From Pseudomonas sp. C1C7 (GTDB lineage: Bacteria > Pseudomonadota > Gammaproteobacteria > Pseudomonadales > Pseudomonadaceae), in NCBI RefSeq assembly GCF_013359595.1, contig NZ_JABFMP010000002.1, positions 48,130 through 112,129 on the forward strand: a DNA stretch of 64,000 nucleotides, in the 5' to 3' direction. The notes beneath the pieces are model-generated. The model ran no database searches. It was given only the letters and a program-made list of their open reading frames with translations, and was not told the DNA's origin. Both the position numbers and the translations under genes were made by a program. Every line of letters starts with the position of its first letter. The first letter of the stretch is position 1. This document shows, piece by piece, positions 33,625 through 42,063 of this stretch.

Positions 33625-34352
33625 CAGCACAGGCCTCCGTTGACCGCCAGCACCTGGCGGGTGATGTACGAGGCTTCCGCCGACATCAGGAAATTCACCG
33701 CGCCGGCCACCTCTTCCGGGGTGCCCATGCGTTGTGCGGGGATCATTTTCATCAGTTCTTCCACCGGCACGTTTTCATCGAGCATCGCTGTGTCGATCAG
33801 GCCGGGGGCGACACAGTTGACGGTGATCTTGCGCTTGGCCAGTTCCGTGGCCAGCGCCTTGGCCGCGCCGATCAGACCGGCCTTGGAGGCGCTGTAGTTG
33901 ACCTGTCCACGGTTGCCGATCAGCCCCGACACCGAGGTGATGCAGACAATCCGCCCGGCGGCGCGACGACGGATCATCGGCATCATCACCGGGTGCAGCA
34001 CGTTGTAGAAACCGTCGAGGTTGGTGCGCATCACCACATCCCAATCATCCTCGCTCAGCGCCGGAAAAGCACCGTCACGCGTCAGGCCGGCGTTGAGCAC
34101 CACGCCGTAATAGGCGCCGTGGGCTTCCACATCGGCTTCCAGAACGGCCTTGCAGCCGGCGCGGTCGGACACGTCGAATTGCAGGATGCGCGCACTGCGG
34201 CCCAGGGCTGCGATTTCGCCTTGCACCGCTTGTGCTTCGGCAAGGCCACTGCGGCAATGCAGCACGATGTCGTGCCCGGCCTGGGCTAGGCGCAGGGCGA
34301 TGGCGCGGCCGATGCCACGGCTGGAGCCGGTGACCAGTACGGATTCACTCAT
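33624..34352 (-). CDS. apeQ: Aryl polyene 3-oxoacyl-ACP reductase (FabG-like, ApeQ)
   Basis: Short-chain dehydrogenase of 242 residues with the NADPH-binding TGSSRGIGRA motif at the N-terminus, the NAG motif (VLNAGLTRDG) and the catalytic Ser...YSASK. In the pigment pathway it reduces the keto group after each extension, ahead of dehydration. It overlaps its neighbours by one (apeR) and four (apeP) bases. Confidence 0.92.
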   Translation of the reverse strand: MSESVLVTGSSRGIGRAIALRLAQAGHDIVLHCRSGLAEAQAVQGEIAALGRSARILQFDVSDRAGCKAVLEADVEAHGAYYGVVLNAGLTRDGAFPALSEDDWDVVMRTNLDGFYNVLHPVMMPMIRRRAAGRIVCITSVSGLIGNRGQVNYSASKAGLIGAAKALATELAKRKITVNCVAPGLIDTAMLDENVPVEELMKMIPAQRMGTPEEVAGAVNFLMSAEASYITRQVLAVNGGLC

Positions 34353-34810
34353 GACTGGACTCCAGCAGGTTCATGAAGATATTGAGTGGCCTGAGGCGGG
34401 CGATACACGTTCAGGCGGGCGCTGGCGTGAATGCCGGCCCCATTGATATGGCATTCGAAAACCCCCATGCCGTTGTCGTCTTCCAGCGAACGCAGGCCGT
34501 GGATGGTCAGCTCGGTGCCGGCGGGAAAACTCTCGACGTTGCATTCGAACTTGCGGCTGCCGAGCAGAAAGCCCAACTCCACCTCGTCACCGCGCTGGCG
34601 CGCATGGCAACCGGCGAACGCGGCGACGCTCTGGGCCATCAGCTCGATGCCGACCCAGGCCGGCAGGCTGCCGTCGGGGCGATTGAACAGCCCGGTGGGC
34701 TTGACCGTGAGGCGGGTGTGAATCTGCTCGGCATCGAACGCGAGGATCTGATCGATGAGGATCATGTCGCCAGCGTGAGGCAGCAGTTCGGCGAGCGGCC
34801 AGTCAATCAT
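34349..34810 (-). CDS. apeP: Aryl polyene hotdog-fold dehydratase (ApeP)
   Basis: FabZ/ApeP-type hotdog protein of 153 residues. PHAGDMILID near residue 11 supplies the conserved His of the family, and GIELMAQSVAAFAG forms the central hot-dog helix. In studied aryl polyene systems ApeP works with ApeI to dehydrate hydroxyacyl-ACP and build the conjugated chain. Here the ApeI domain is fused to the ligase gene at 46539-48218. Overlaps apeO and apeQ by four bases each. Confidence 0.9.
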   Translation of the reverse strand: MIDWPLAELLPHAGDMILIDQILAFDAEQIHTRLTVKPTGLFNRPDGSLPAWVGIELMAQSVAAFAGCHARQRGDEVELGFLLGSRKFECNVESFPAGTELTIHGLRSLEDDNGMGVFECHINGAGIHASARLNVYRPPQATQYLHEPAGVQS

Positions 34811-35997
34811 GGGGCGTCTCCGATAATCAGGCTGACGTTGTTACCACCGAAGGCGAAGGAATTGCTCATCAGGTAGCGGGGACCAGTGGACGCCAGGCGC
34901 GTGCTCGGGGTCACCCAATTGAGGGCCGGCAGCTCGGGGTCAGGCTGGTTGTCCCAGACGTGCGGGGGCAGCGCCTGGTTGTCCGCTTTCAGGCTCAACC
35001 AGCAGAACGCCGCTTCCAGAGCGCCCGCAGCGCCCAGAGTGTGGCCGGTCATGGGCTTGGTCGAGGAGCAGAGCACGCCCGTCGGGAACAGCGTATTGAC
35101 CGCCGTGCTTTCCATGGCGTCGTTGTGCTGGGTAGCGGTGCCGTGCAGGTTCAGGTAGCTGATCTGCTGCGGTTGCAGGCCGGCGCGGCTCAGTGCCTTG
35201 CCCATGGCTTGCAGCGCGCCACGGCCAGTCGGCTCGGGGGCGGAGATGTGATGGGCATCGGAGCTGGCGCCGCTGCCGAGCAGGGCAATCGGGCGCTCAC
35301 CGACAGCCTGCCTGCTCATCACAAACAGCACCGCCGCTTCGCCAATGTTGATGCCGTGGCGATTCACCGAGAACGGGTTGCAGCGCTGATCGGACACCGC
35401 CTCCAGCGACGAGAAACCGTTGAGCGTCAGCTTGCACAGGCTGTCGACGCCACCACACAGCACCACGTCGCAGACGCCCAGGTCCAGCAGGCGCTGGGCA
35501 CTCATCAACGCCCGGGCGCTGGAGGTGCAGGCGGTGGAAATCACGTAGGCCGGGCCACTGAGTTGCAGCCACTCGGCGAGGAAATTCGCCGGGGCGCTGA
35601 GTTCCTGTTGCTGGTAGTCGTATTCGGCGGGGAACTGACCGGCATCCAGATAGTGGGCCAGGCCCTGGCTGGCTTCTTCGATGCCCGACGTGCTGGTGCC
35701 CAGCACCACGCCGATGCGGTCGCGGCCATAGGTCTGGATGGCTTGCTCGATGTCTTCGCGGATCTGCAGGGCAGCGTCCAGCAACAGGCGATTGTTGCGG
35801 GTGTCCTGCCGCGACAGCTCGGCCGGCAGGGCCGCCAGTTCGCCCTGGACCGAACCCACCGGCAACGAACGATCCGCAACCCAGCCGGCTTCGCTGCGCA
35901 TGCCAGAGCAATCGCCGGCAAACAGATTGCGCGCGACTTCGTCCTTGCCACGGCCCAGGGAGCAGATCATCCCGAGGGCGTTCAGACAGGCGCTCAT
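34807..35997 (-). CDS. apeO: Aryl polyene beta-ketoacyl-ACP synthase (ApeO)
   Basis: Ketosynthase of 396 residues with Cys157 in STACTSSAR, His in LHGTATQHND and His in MTGHTLGAAG, so catalytically complete. It is the likely elongating subunit that pairs with the short chain-length factor at the other end of the operon. The start overlaps the stop of the preceding lipoprotein gene (ATGA). Confidence 0.9.
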   Translation of the reverse strand: MSACLNALGMICSLGRGKDEVARNLFAGDCSGMRSEAGWVADRSLPVGSVQGELAALPAELSRQDTRNNRLLLDAALQIREDIEQAIQTYGRDRIGVVLGTSTSGIEEASQGLAHYLDAGQFPAEYDYQQQELSAPANFLAEWLQLSGPAYVISTACTSSARALMSAQRLLDLGVCDVVLCGGVDSLCKLTLNGFSSLEAVSDQRCNPFSVNRHGINIGEAAVLFVMSRQAVGERPIALLGSGASSDAHHISAPEPTGRGALQAMGKALSRAGLQPQQISYLNLHGTATQHNDAMESTAVNTLFPTGVLCSSTKPMTGHTLGAAGALEAAFCWLSLKADNQALPPHVWDNQPDPELPALNWVTPSTRLASTGPRYLMSNSFAFGGNNVSLIIGDAP

Positions 35998-36602
35998 GGG
36001 GTCTCCCCGCTCAGCGGCGTGACGTGGTATTTGGGGCCTTTGGGCAGATTCAATTCAAAGTTCATCGGTTGTGCGTATCGGACGTCCCAGCGTTCTGGCA
36101 AGGCGCGTTGTGCGCCATGTTGCCAGGCGTCCGGGTAGTTGACGTTCAGTTCGTCCCTGGTGGTCAGCGCAAACAGCAGCGCGGCGAACAGCTCCCGGGC
36201 TTCGGGATTCGGCGGCAGCAAGCCGTCGGCCTGCCATTTGCCGTGCACCAGCTTCTGCCGGGCCTGGGGAATACCCAGCAGGTCCATCATCGACCAGCGG
36301 ATGGCCGGGCCTTCCTGCTGGATCACCAGCACCCAGTCCTGGCGCTGGTCGTCTTGCAGGCGCTCGATGTGCAGTTGCAGGGGCAGGGGGAGTGTCGGTG
36401 TCTGCTCGGGCAGCGGTGGGCTGCTGGAGCAGGCGCTCAACAGCAGGACAGCACAAAACCAGAGCAAACCACGTACCCATGTGGGAGCGGGCTTGCCCGC
36501 GATGACGGCAGCACATTCAACATTAATGTTGGCTGACAGACTGCTATCGCGGGCAAGCCCGCTCCCACAAGGTACGCATTTCAAGCGACTGGAACGGAGC
36601 AT
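35994..36602 (-). CDS. apeN: DUF3261 lipoprotein (ApeN-like) with REP-lengthened signal sequence
   Basis: Predicted outer-membrane-directed lipoprotein. The hydrophobic segment GLLWFCAVLLLSAC ends in the lipobox LSAC; the mature part resembles DUF3261 proteins of aryl polyene clusters. If translation begins at ATG 36602, which overlaps the methyltransferase stop (TGATG), the product is 202 residues and the first 11 residues are joined to the hydrophobic core by about 30 residues encoded by a type B REP (36481-36570). A TTG at 36467 could instead give a leader without the insert. The REP keeps the frame open. Role in pigment transport is inferred from the cluster. Confidence 0.75.
   Translation of the reverse strand: MLRSSRLKCVPCGSGLARDSSLSANINVECAAVIAGKPAPTWVRGLLWFCAVLLLSACSSSPPLPEQTPTLPLPLQLHIERLQDDQRQDWVLVIQQEGPAIRWSMMDLLGIPQARQKLVHGKWQADGLLPPNPEARELFAALLFALTTRDELNVNYPDAWQHGAQRALPERWDVRYAQPMNFELNLPKGPKYHVTPLSGETP
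36481..36570. repeat. REP pair (type B) inserted in frame in the apeN-like gene
   Basis: Inverted copies of GTGGGAGCGGGCTTGCCCGCG face each other across about 40 bases. They are flanked on both sides by GGTAC / GTACC sequence, which may mark the insertion target. The insert lies inside the predicted signal-sequence region of the lipoprotein gene without a stop codon in its frame. Confidence 0.88.
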
Positions 36603-37324
36603 CAAACACCACCCTCCAACGGCTTGCGCGCCACCACATTGACCAACGTCTCTTCCCGCTGCCCAAACGGCTTGGGCTTGTACCCCAACACCTCGAGCAA
36701 CCCGAAATCCGTGGACCGGCTCCACCACAGGTAGGGATAGGACACATTCCGCGCCGCGAATTCGAAACCCTGCCCGCGAATCATCTCCAGGTACTGCGCC
36801 GCGCTTTTCTGCACCTGCATCGGGTGCCTGAACAGCCAGCGAATGACCCAGGTATCAATGTAGGCCTCGGTGGATTCGGCGAACAGCAGGTAGCCGCCGG
36901 GCTTGAGCACGCGATAGAACTCCGCCAGGGCCCTTTCCTGCTCCACCAGATGATGGAAGGTCTGGTGGCAGAACAGCAGGTCGACGCTGGCGTCGGCCAT
37001 CTTCAGGTTCGCGCAGTCGCTGTCGATCAACTCCACCGCCATACCCAGATTGACCGCCTCGATGCGGCTGCGTTGCAGGCTCTGCGGGTCGGCGTCGACA
37101 CCGATCAGACGGCCGGGCATGAAGGCCTGGCGCAGGTATTTGAAGGACTTGCCCTGGCCACAACCGGCGTCCAGCAGCACCGGCTGGCTCGGCAGGGCTT
37201 CGCTGAACAGGCCGCGCAAATCCTCGATCGCCACCCGCAACACATAGTGCTGCCAGGTGCGGCTGCGCAAGAACCACAGACCGAAGCGGGTTTCTTCGAC
37301 GTAGTTGTCGCTCGAATAGGTCAT
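36602..37324 (-). CDS. Class I SAM-dependent methyltransferase
   Basis: Methyltransferase of 240 residues with motif I VLLDAGCGQG (near 55), GVDADPQSLQRS, and a Methyltransf_11-type core. ATG 37324 overlaps the flavin enzyme stop (ATGA), with AAGGA upstream. Methylated aryl heads are known in aryl polyenes, so C- or O-methylation of the aromatic ring is a reasonable role; the actual substrate is not visible from sequence. Confidence 0.88.
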   Translation of the reverse strand: MTYSSDNYVEETRFGLWFLRSRTWQHYVLRVAIEDLRGLFSEALPSQPVLLDAGCGQGKSFKYLRQAFMPGRLIGVDADPQSLQRSRIEAVNLGMAVELIDSDCANLKMADASVDLLFCHQTFHHLVEQERALAEFYRVLKPGGYLLFAESTEAYIDTWVIRWLFRHPMQVQKSAAQYLEMIRGQGFEFAARNVSYPYLWWSRSTDFGLLEVLGYKPKPFGQREETLVNVVARKPLEGGV

Positions 37325-38568
37325 GTCGCCGTCCTTGCACAAAATTCTGAAATCACCTTCAACCGCCGCCGGGCTTCGCTGACGAACGGGTTGCGTTCGT
37401 CCCAGGCGTAACCGGCGAGGATCGAACTGATCATGCCGCGGATTTCCCGTGAGCTGCCTTCATGGAAGATCACGTCCTGGAACGTCCCGTCGTACCAGCC
37501 TTCGACGTAGCAGCGGAAGGTGTCGACACCCCGTTTGAGCGGGACGGCGAATTCTCCCTGCCAATCGACCGTTTCGCCCTGCAACTGGCGGTGCACCAGG
37601 CCCGCCGCCATGCTCGCCGAACGCATGGCGATGGTGACGCCGGAGGAGAATACCGGGTCGAGGAACTCCGCGGCATTGCCCAGCAGCGCAAAGCCCGGCC
37701 CGTGCAGGGTTTTGACGTTGGCCGAGTATCCACCGATGGTGCGCGCCGGGGTATCCCACACGGCATTTTTCAGCACACTGGCCAGGCTTGGAGTGTCGGC
37801 GATGAAGCTGCGCAAACAGGCATCCAGATCGTCGCTGCGGCCTTCGAAGTGCTCTGCGGCGGCCACCACGCCCACCGAACAGCGGCCGTTGCTGAACGGA
37901 ATGGTCCAGAACCAGATGTCGCGCCGGGTTGGGTGGGTGGTGACGAGGATCTTGCTGCGATCGAAATCCGGCTGGTCGATGCGGTCTTCGACGTGGGTGA
38001 ACACCGCCTGGCGCACCGGGAAGTTCGACGGTGCTTCGAGGTCGAGCAAACGCGGCAGGACGCGACCGTAGCCGCTGGCGTCGAGCATGAAATCCGCCTC
38101 GATGCGGTATTCGCTACCGTCTTCGCGACGCACGCCGAGTTGGGGCCTGGCGGATTCGTTATCGACGCTGACGAGGGTTTCACCAAAGCGGATCTCAACG
38201 CCTTGCAACGCCGCCTGCTCGGCCAGCAACTGGTCGAAATCGGCGCGCTGCACCTGGAAGGTGGTGGTCTTGCCGGGGGTGAAGGCTTCGGCGAAATCGA
38301 AGGCACTGTATTGCTCGCCCCAGGCGAAGGCAGCGCCGGTTTTCACCTGGAAACCGGCGGCGTTGACCGCCTCGAGCATGCCGGCTTCCTCGACGAAATC
38401 CAGGCAATGGGCTAACAGACTTTCGCCGATGGAAAACCGTGGGAAATGCTGGCGCTCGATCACCAGCACATCGTGGCCCTTGCGCTTGAGCAGTGCGGCG
38501 GCGATGGCGCCCGAAGGGCCGGCGCCGATGACCACGACCTGGCGACGTTCCATTTCAGCGGTGGGCAT
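37321..38568 (-). CDS. FAD-dependent oxidoreductase with flavin halogenase motifs
   Basis: Flavoprotein of 415 residues. The dinucleotide motif GAGPSG is at 15-20, and FPRFSIGES at 42-50 is typical of the halogenase/geranylgeranyl reductase superfamily. WFWTIP at 219-224 fits the halogenase WxWxIP motif, and FLDPVFSSG at 302-310 fits the FxxPxxSxG motif. Lys76 in FQVKTGAAFAWG sits where phenol/pyrrole halogenases carry the catalytic lysine (my alignment by eye). It could halogenate or hydroxylate the aryl head, as in brominated xanthomonadins; a reductase or monooxygenase role is also possible. AAGGAG lies 5 bases before the ATG. Confidence 0.82.
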   Translation of the reverse strand: MPTAEMERRQVVVIGAGPSGAIAAALLKRKGHDVLVIERQHFPRFSIGESLLAHCLDFVEEAGMLEAVNAAGFQVKTGAAFAWGEQYSAFDFAEAFTPGKTTTFQVQRADFDQLLAEQAALQGVEIRFGETLVSVDNESARPQLGVRREDGSEYRIEADFMLDASGYGRVLPRLLDLEAPSNFPVRQAVFTHVEDRIDQPDFDRSKILVTTHPTRRDIWFWTIPFSNGRCSVGVVAAAEHFEGRSDDLDACLRSFIADTPSLASVLKNAVWDTPARTIGGYSANVKTLHGPGFALLGNAAEFLDPVFSSGVTIAMRSASMAAGLVHRQLQGETVDWQGEFAVPLKRGVDTFRCYVEGWYDGTFQDVIFHEGSSREIRGMISSILAGYAWDERNPFVSEARRRLKVISEFCARTAT

Positions 38569-39715
38569 GGGGGCTCCTTGCCGGGGCGGCAGCGTTCTGG
38601 GGTATTCGGTGCATGCCGGCCAACGCCGGCAGCAATGTCGCGATCAGGCCCATCACCATCAAAGCGAAATACAGCGCCGGGCTGATGAGCTGTTGTTGCA
38701 GTAAAAGATTGAGAAAGACAATCTCGCTCAGGCCGCGAATGTTCAGCAGCACACTTTCCCGCCAGCGGCTGGCGCCGGGGAACGAAGCGCCGGCCCAACC
38801 CAGACCGAGCCAGTTGCCGAGCATCTTGCTGGCGATCGGCAACAGCAGCAGCGCCGCCAGTTGCACCCAGCCCAGGCTGCTCATGGCGCTGTGAACGTCG
38901 ATCTGCACGATGCCGAAGGTGAGGATCAGCGGAATTGCCACGTAGGTCTGCAGGCGGCTCATCCAGATCGCCGGTAGCGGATGGGTCAGCGGTGCGTTGA
39001 GCGCGGCCATGATCAGCACGTAACCGATGCCGAAAATCAGCGCGTTGAGCTTGTAGTGCTCGGCCACCACCAGCAATCCGAAAAAGCCCAGGCTGTACAG
39101 CCACAGCTGGCGCAGGCCCAGCAGGCGCAATGCCAGCGGCAGGCAGGCGCCGGCCAGCGGCAGCAGCAGGCTGCTCAGGTGCAGGGTGCCCTGGGCGATG
39201 GCGAACAGGGTCCAGCAGGTGAGGTCGATGAGGATCGCGGTTTGCACCAGTCGTCGGGTGGCGGCGGTGGGGTAATCGATATGCCGCAGGTACAGGTACA
39301 GCACCGCAATGGCGGTAATGGCGAACAACAGGCCGACCGCCAGGGAGCTGATCCAGGGTTGTGGCGGCAGCAGCCAGATCGCCGTGGCCAGGCCGCAGGC
39401 AAAGGGAATGCAGAAACTCGGCAGGGCGATTTTCAGGCTCTGGCGGTCCAGTTGCAGGTCGATCACGTCGCTGAGGATGTAACCCAGCAATAGCGCGAAA
39501 CTCAGGCTGTAGAGGTTTTTCAGCCAGATCGGCGCCACCAGTGCCGCGCCGCTGAGCTGCCAGTGCGGCTCGACCCAGAAGTGCATCAGCAACGGCAGGC
39601 CGACGGTCGCGAGCAGCAATTGGCTGACGATGGGAATGAGGCCGAAGTGGCGGCCGACGCGGGTGGCGACAGCGAACAAGGCCAGGGCCATGGCCCAGAA
39701 CAGCGCGATCATCAT
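38555..39715 (-). CDS. CPA2 (Kef-like) cation/proton exchanger-type membrane protein
   Basis: Polytopic protein of 386 residues with about 11-12 membrane helices. The C-terminal segment NIRGLSEIVFLNLLLQQQLISPALYFALMVM, in pieces, resembles the conserved end of Kef/CPA2 exchangers, and ILIDLTCW occupies the place of the ion-binding Asp motif, keeping one of the usual two acidic residues. The start is ATG 39715, overlapping the exporter stop (ATGA). It lacks the Kef TrkA-N domain. Its role in a pigment operon is unknown; drive for export or local pH control are guesses. Confidence 0.75.
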   Translation of the reverse strand: MMIALFWAMALALFAVATRVGRHFGLIPIVSQLLLATVGLPLLMHFWVEPHWQLSGAALVAPIWLKNLYSLSFALLLGYILSDVIDLQLDRQSLKIALPSFCIPFACGLATAIWLLPPQPWISSLAVGLLFAITAIAVLYLYLRHIDYPTAATRRLVQTAILIDLTCWTLFAIAQGTLHLSSLLLPLAGACLPLALRLLGLRQLWLYSLGFFGLLVVAEHYKLNALIFGIGYVLIMAALNAPLTHPLPAIWMSRLQTYVAIPLILTFGIVQIDVHSAMSSLGWVQLAALLLLPIASKMLGNWLGLGWAGASFPGASRWRESVLLNIRGLSEIVFLNLLLQQQLISPALYFALMVMGLIATLLPALAGMHRIPQNAAAPARSPHAHR

Positions 39716-42063
39716 GCCGTCGGCTCCGCGACTGTGGCCGCATGCGGCTGGCGTCCGGCCCAGGGCGCCAGCATGAAGCTGAACATCAGGCCCAGGCTGA
39801 CCGACAGGCCGAAATTGCTCACCGCCGGCGTGCTCGACACCGCCAGCAGGCCGAACGACAGCCAAGTGGTCAGTGCCGCGAGCAAAGTGCCCAAAAGGCT
39901 GACCGCCGCGCCGCCCACCTGCTCGCGCATGAGGATCGCGTAGTCGACGCTGATCGCCGTCACCAGCAGCAGGCCGAACAGGCTGAACAGGGTCAGCGGC
40001 TGCCCCAGCCAGCCGAGACTGGCCAGGCTGCACAGCGCCGCCAGCAGCGGCAGGGAGACAATGCGCAACGCGCCACCCAAACCGAACGGCAGGATCAGCA
40101 CCAGCACGATCAGCACGCAGGAGGCGAGTTTAAGCTCGGCGGCGCTGATTTGCGTCGCGGCGAACACCGCATTCAATTCACCGAGCCGGTCCACCAGCTT
40201 CACGCCGGGCAAGTCTTCGCCCTGGACCCGTAGCAGGGATGGATTGCTCAGGCCCTGCAAACTCACCATCGCCGCCACGCCATTCTCGGTCGGCCCCAGC
40301 CACAGCGGGCGATAGGGTTCGGCCAATGGCCCGGCCAGCGCAGTGTCGATGTCCTGAGTCGGCAGCGCCTGTAATCGGCGCAGTTCGGCGCGCAACGCAT
40401 CGACCGGCACACCGACTCCGACCAATGGCTGCCAGAACGGCGGCAGCTTGCCCAGCGCCTCGCGCACTCGTTGCTGTTCACTTGGCTGGCTGACCAGTTG
40501 ATTGAGCGACAGGTAGCCCTCGAGCTTGTCCAGATTGACCAGCTGATCCAGGCGCTCATCCAGGGCGCTCAGGCGCTGGAGCAATTGCTGTTCATCCGCC
40601 GCCTGTACCAGGAAGAACTGGCTGGTGGGTTGATAGCCGGTGATGCGCGCGATGGTCTTGGCTTCGTCGGTCAGTTGCTGCGGCGCGCCGACCCATTGGC
40701 GGATGTCGTTTTTCGTTTCCAGCTTCAGCAGGCCGCCGGAGCAGAAGGCGATCAGCAGGGCCAGCAGGACCGGGGTGCTCAGGTGCTTGAGCAGGGCTTC
40801 TCGACGGCCCAGCAAAAAGCCGGACACCCGCAGCGGCCAATGCGCCGGGCGCAGCTCGACGCCCATGAGCAGCGCCGGCAGCAGGCACACGGCGGACAGG
40901 TAGGCACCCAGCAGGCCGGCGGCGGAGAACACCGCGATCTGGGTCAGCGCCGGGAACGGGGTCCAGGCCAGCGCCAGGTAACCGATGGCGCTGGTGATCA
41001 GGCTCAGGGTCAGGCCCGGCAAGGTCAGGCGAACGGCCGGCCAGCTGCGCCAGGGCTTCAGGCTCCAGCTCTTGGACAGGTAATGCAGGGGGTAGTCGAT
41101 GGCGACACCGATCAGGCTCGAGCCCAGCACCAGGGTCATCACGTGCATGTGGCCAAACAGCGCCACACAGGCCACCGCACCGAACAGCATGCCCACCAGC
41201 ACCGGCACGAAAGCCAGCAACACCCGCCAGCGACGGAAGGCCAGCAACAGCAGCAACAGAATGCCGAGCGTGGCACCGCCACCGACCCAGGTCATCTCGC
41301 GGGTGGCTTGCTGCTGGCCGTTGGCGGCGTACAGCAGGCCGCTGGCCGCGAGTAACTGGACGTCGGATCTGGCGGCTTCTGCGCGGCTCTGTTCAAGCAG
41401 GTTCGCCACTTGCAACGGCAGGTTCATGTCGAAGGCGTTGCCGGTGGCGCGGGCACGTACCAGCACCCAGCTCTTGCCGTCGGCATCAGCGATCAGCGCG
41501 CCGCTGCCGATGTCCAGTTGCACCGCGCCGTGTTGCGGCTGGCTGTTCTGGATGCGTCCGGTCAGGCCCAGCCAGTCGTCCTGGCTGGGCACCAGGCTGA
41601 AGCCGGTGAAGGGGTCGAACAACGCCTGCACCCGTTGTTGGATGAAGGCATCGGGGTGTTCGATCAGTTGCTGGCGATCCTCCGCCGAGAGCATCGCCAG
41701 ACGGCCTTGCAGCAGTTGCGTGCGCAGCGCCGGCAGGTCCGCTTGCAGGTTCCACTGGACCTTCTCGAACAGGCCGCTGGCCTGCCACTGTTCGCTGAGT
41801 TTCTGCGCCATGGCGACGGCCTGCTGGCGGTCAGTGTGGCCGACCAGCACCAGCATTTCGCGGTTGAGCGGTTCCTGCATGCGCTGTTCGGCGCGTTGTT
41901 CCAGAGCGTCGGGCGCAGTGCCGGGCACCAGTTCCATCAGGTTGGCCGACAGCGGTGCGCCGTCACGCCACTGCCAGCCGGCGAGCGCCAGCACTGCCAG
42001 CAGCAGGATCAGGAACAGGCGAGGCAGCAGGCGCTCACTGGGCAAAGTCGTGTTGCTCCGCAT
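39712..42063 (-). CDS. apeM: MMPL/RND-family lipid exporter (ApeM)
   Basis: Inner-membrane exporter of 783 residues with two halves, each having one helix, a periplasmic loop and a bundle of five helices (12 membrane segments in total). Conserved SSLIGVAIDYPLHYL and ISVDYAILMREQ segments carry the proton-relay Asp residues of MMPL proteins. In aryl polyene clusters this protein is thought to move the lipid-linked polyene out of the inner membrane. It overlaps apeL by 29 bases and the exchanger gene by 4. Confidence 0.9.
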   Translation of the reverse strand: MRSNTTLPSERLLPRLFLILLLAVLALAGWQWRDGAPLSANLMELVPGTAPDALEQRAEQRMQEPLNREMLVLVGHTDRQQAVAMAQKLSEQWQASGLFEKVQWNLQADLPALRTQLLQGRLAMLSAEDRQQLIEHPDAFIQQRVQALFDPFTGFSLVPSQDDWLGLTGRIQNSQPQHGAVQLDIGSGALIADADGKSWVLVRARATGNAFDMNLPLQVANLLEQSRAEAARSDVQLLAASGLLYAANGQQQATREMTWVGGGATLGILLLLLLAFRRWRVLLAFVPVLVGMLFGAVACVALFGHMHVMTLVLGSSLIGVAIDYPLHYLSKSWSLKPWRSWPAVRLTLPGLTLSLITSAIGYLALAWTPFPALTQIAVFSAAGLLGAYLSAVCLLPALLMGVELRPAHWPLRVSGFLLGRREALLKHLSTPVLLALLIAFCSGGLLKLETKNDIRQWVGAPQQLTDEAKTIARITGYQPTSQFFLVQAADEQQLLQRLSALDERLDQLVNLDKLEGYLSLNQLVSQPSEQQRVREALGKLPPFWQPLVGVGVPVDALRAELRRLQALPTQDIDTALAGPLAEPYRPLWLGPTENGVAAMVSLQGLSNPSLLRVQGEDLPGVKLVDRLGELNAVFAATQISAAELKLASCVLIVLVLILPFGLGGALRIVSLPLLAALCSLASLGWLGQPLTLFSLFGLLLVTAISVDYAILMREQVGGAAVSLLGTLLAALTTWLSFGLLAVSSTPAVSNFGLSVSLGLMFSFMLAPWAGRQPHAATVAEPTA

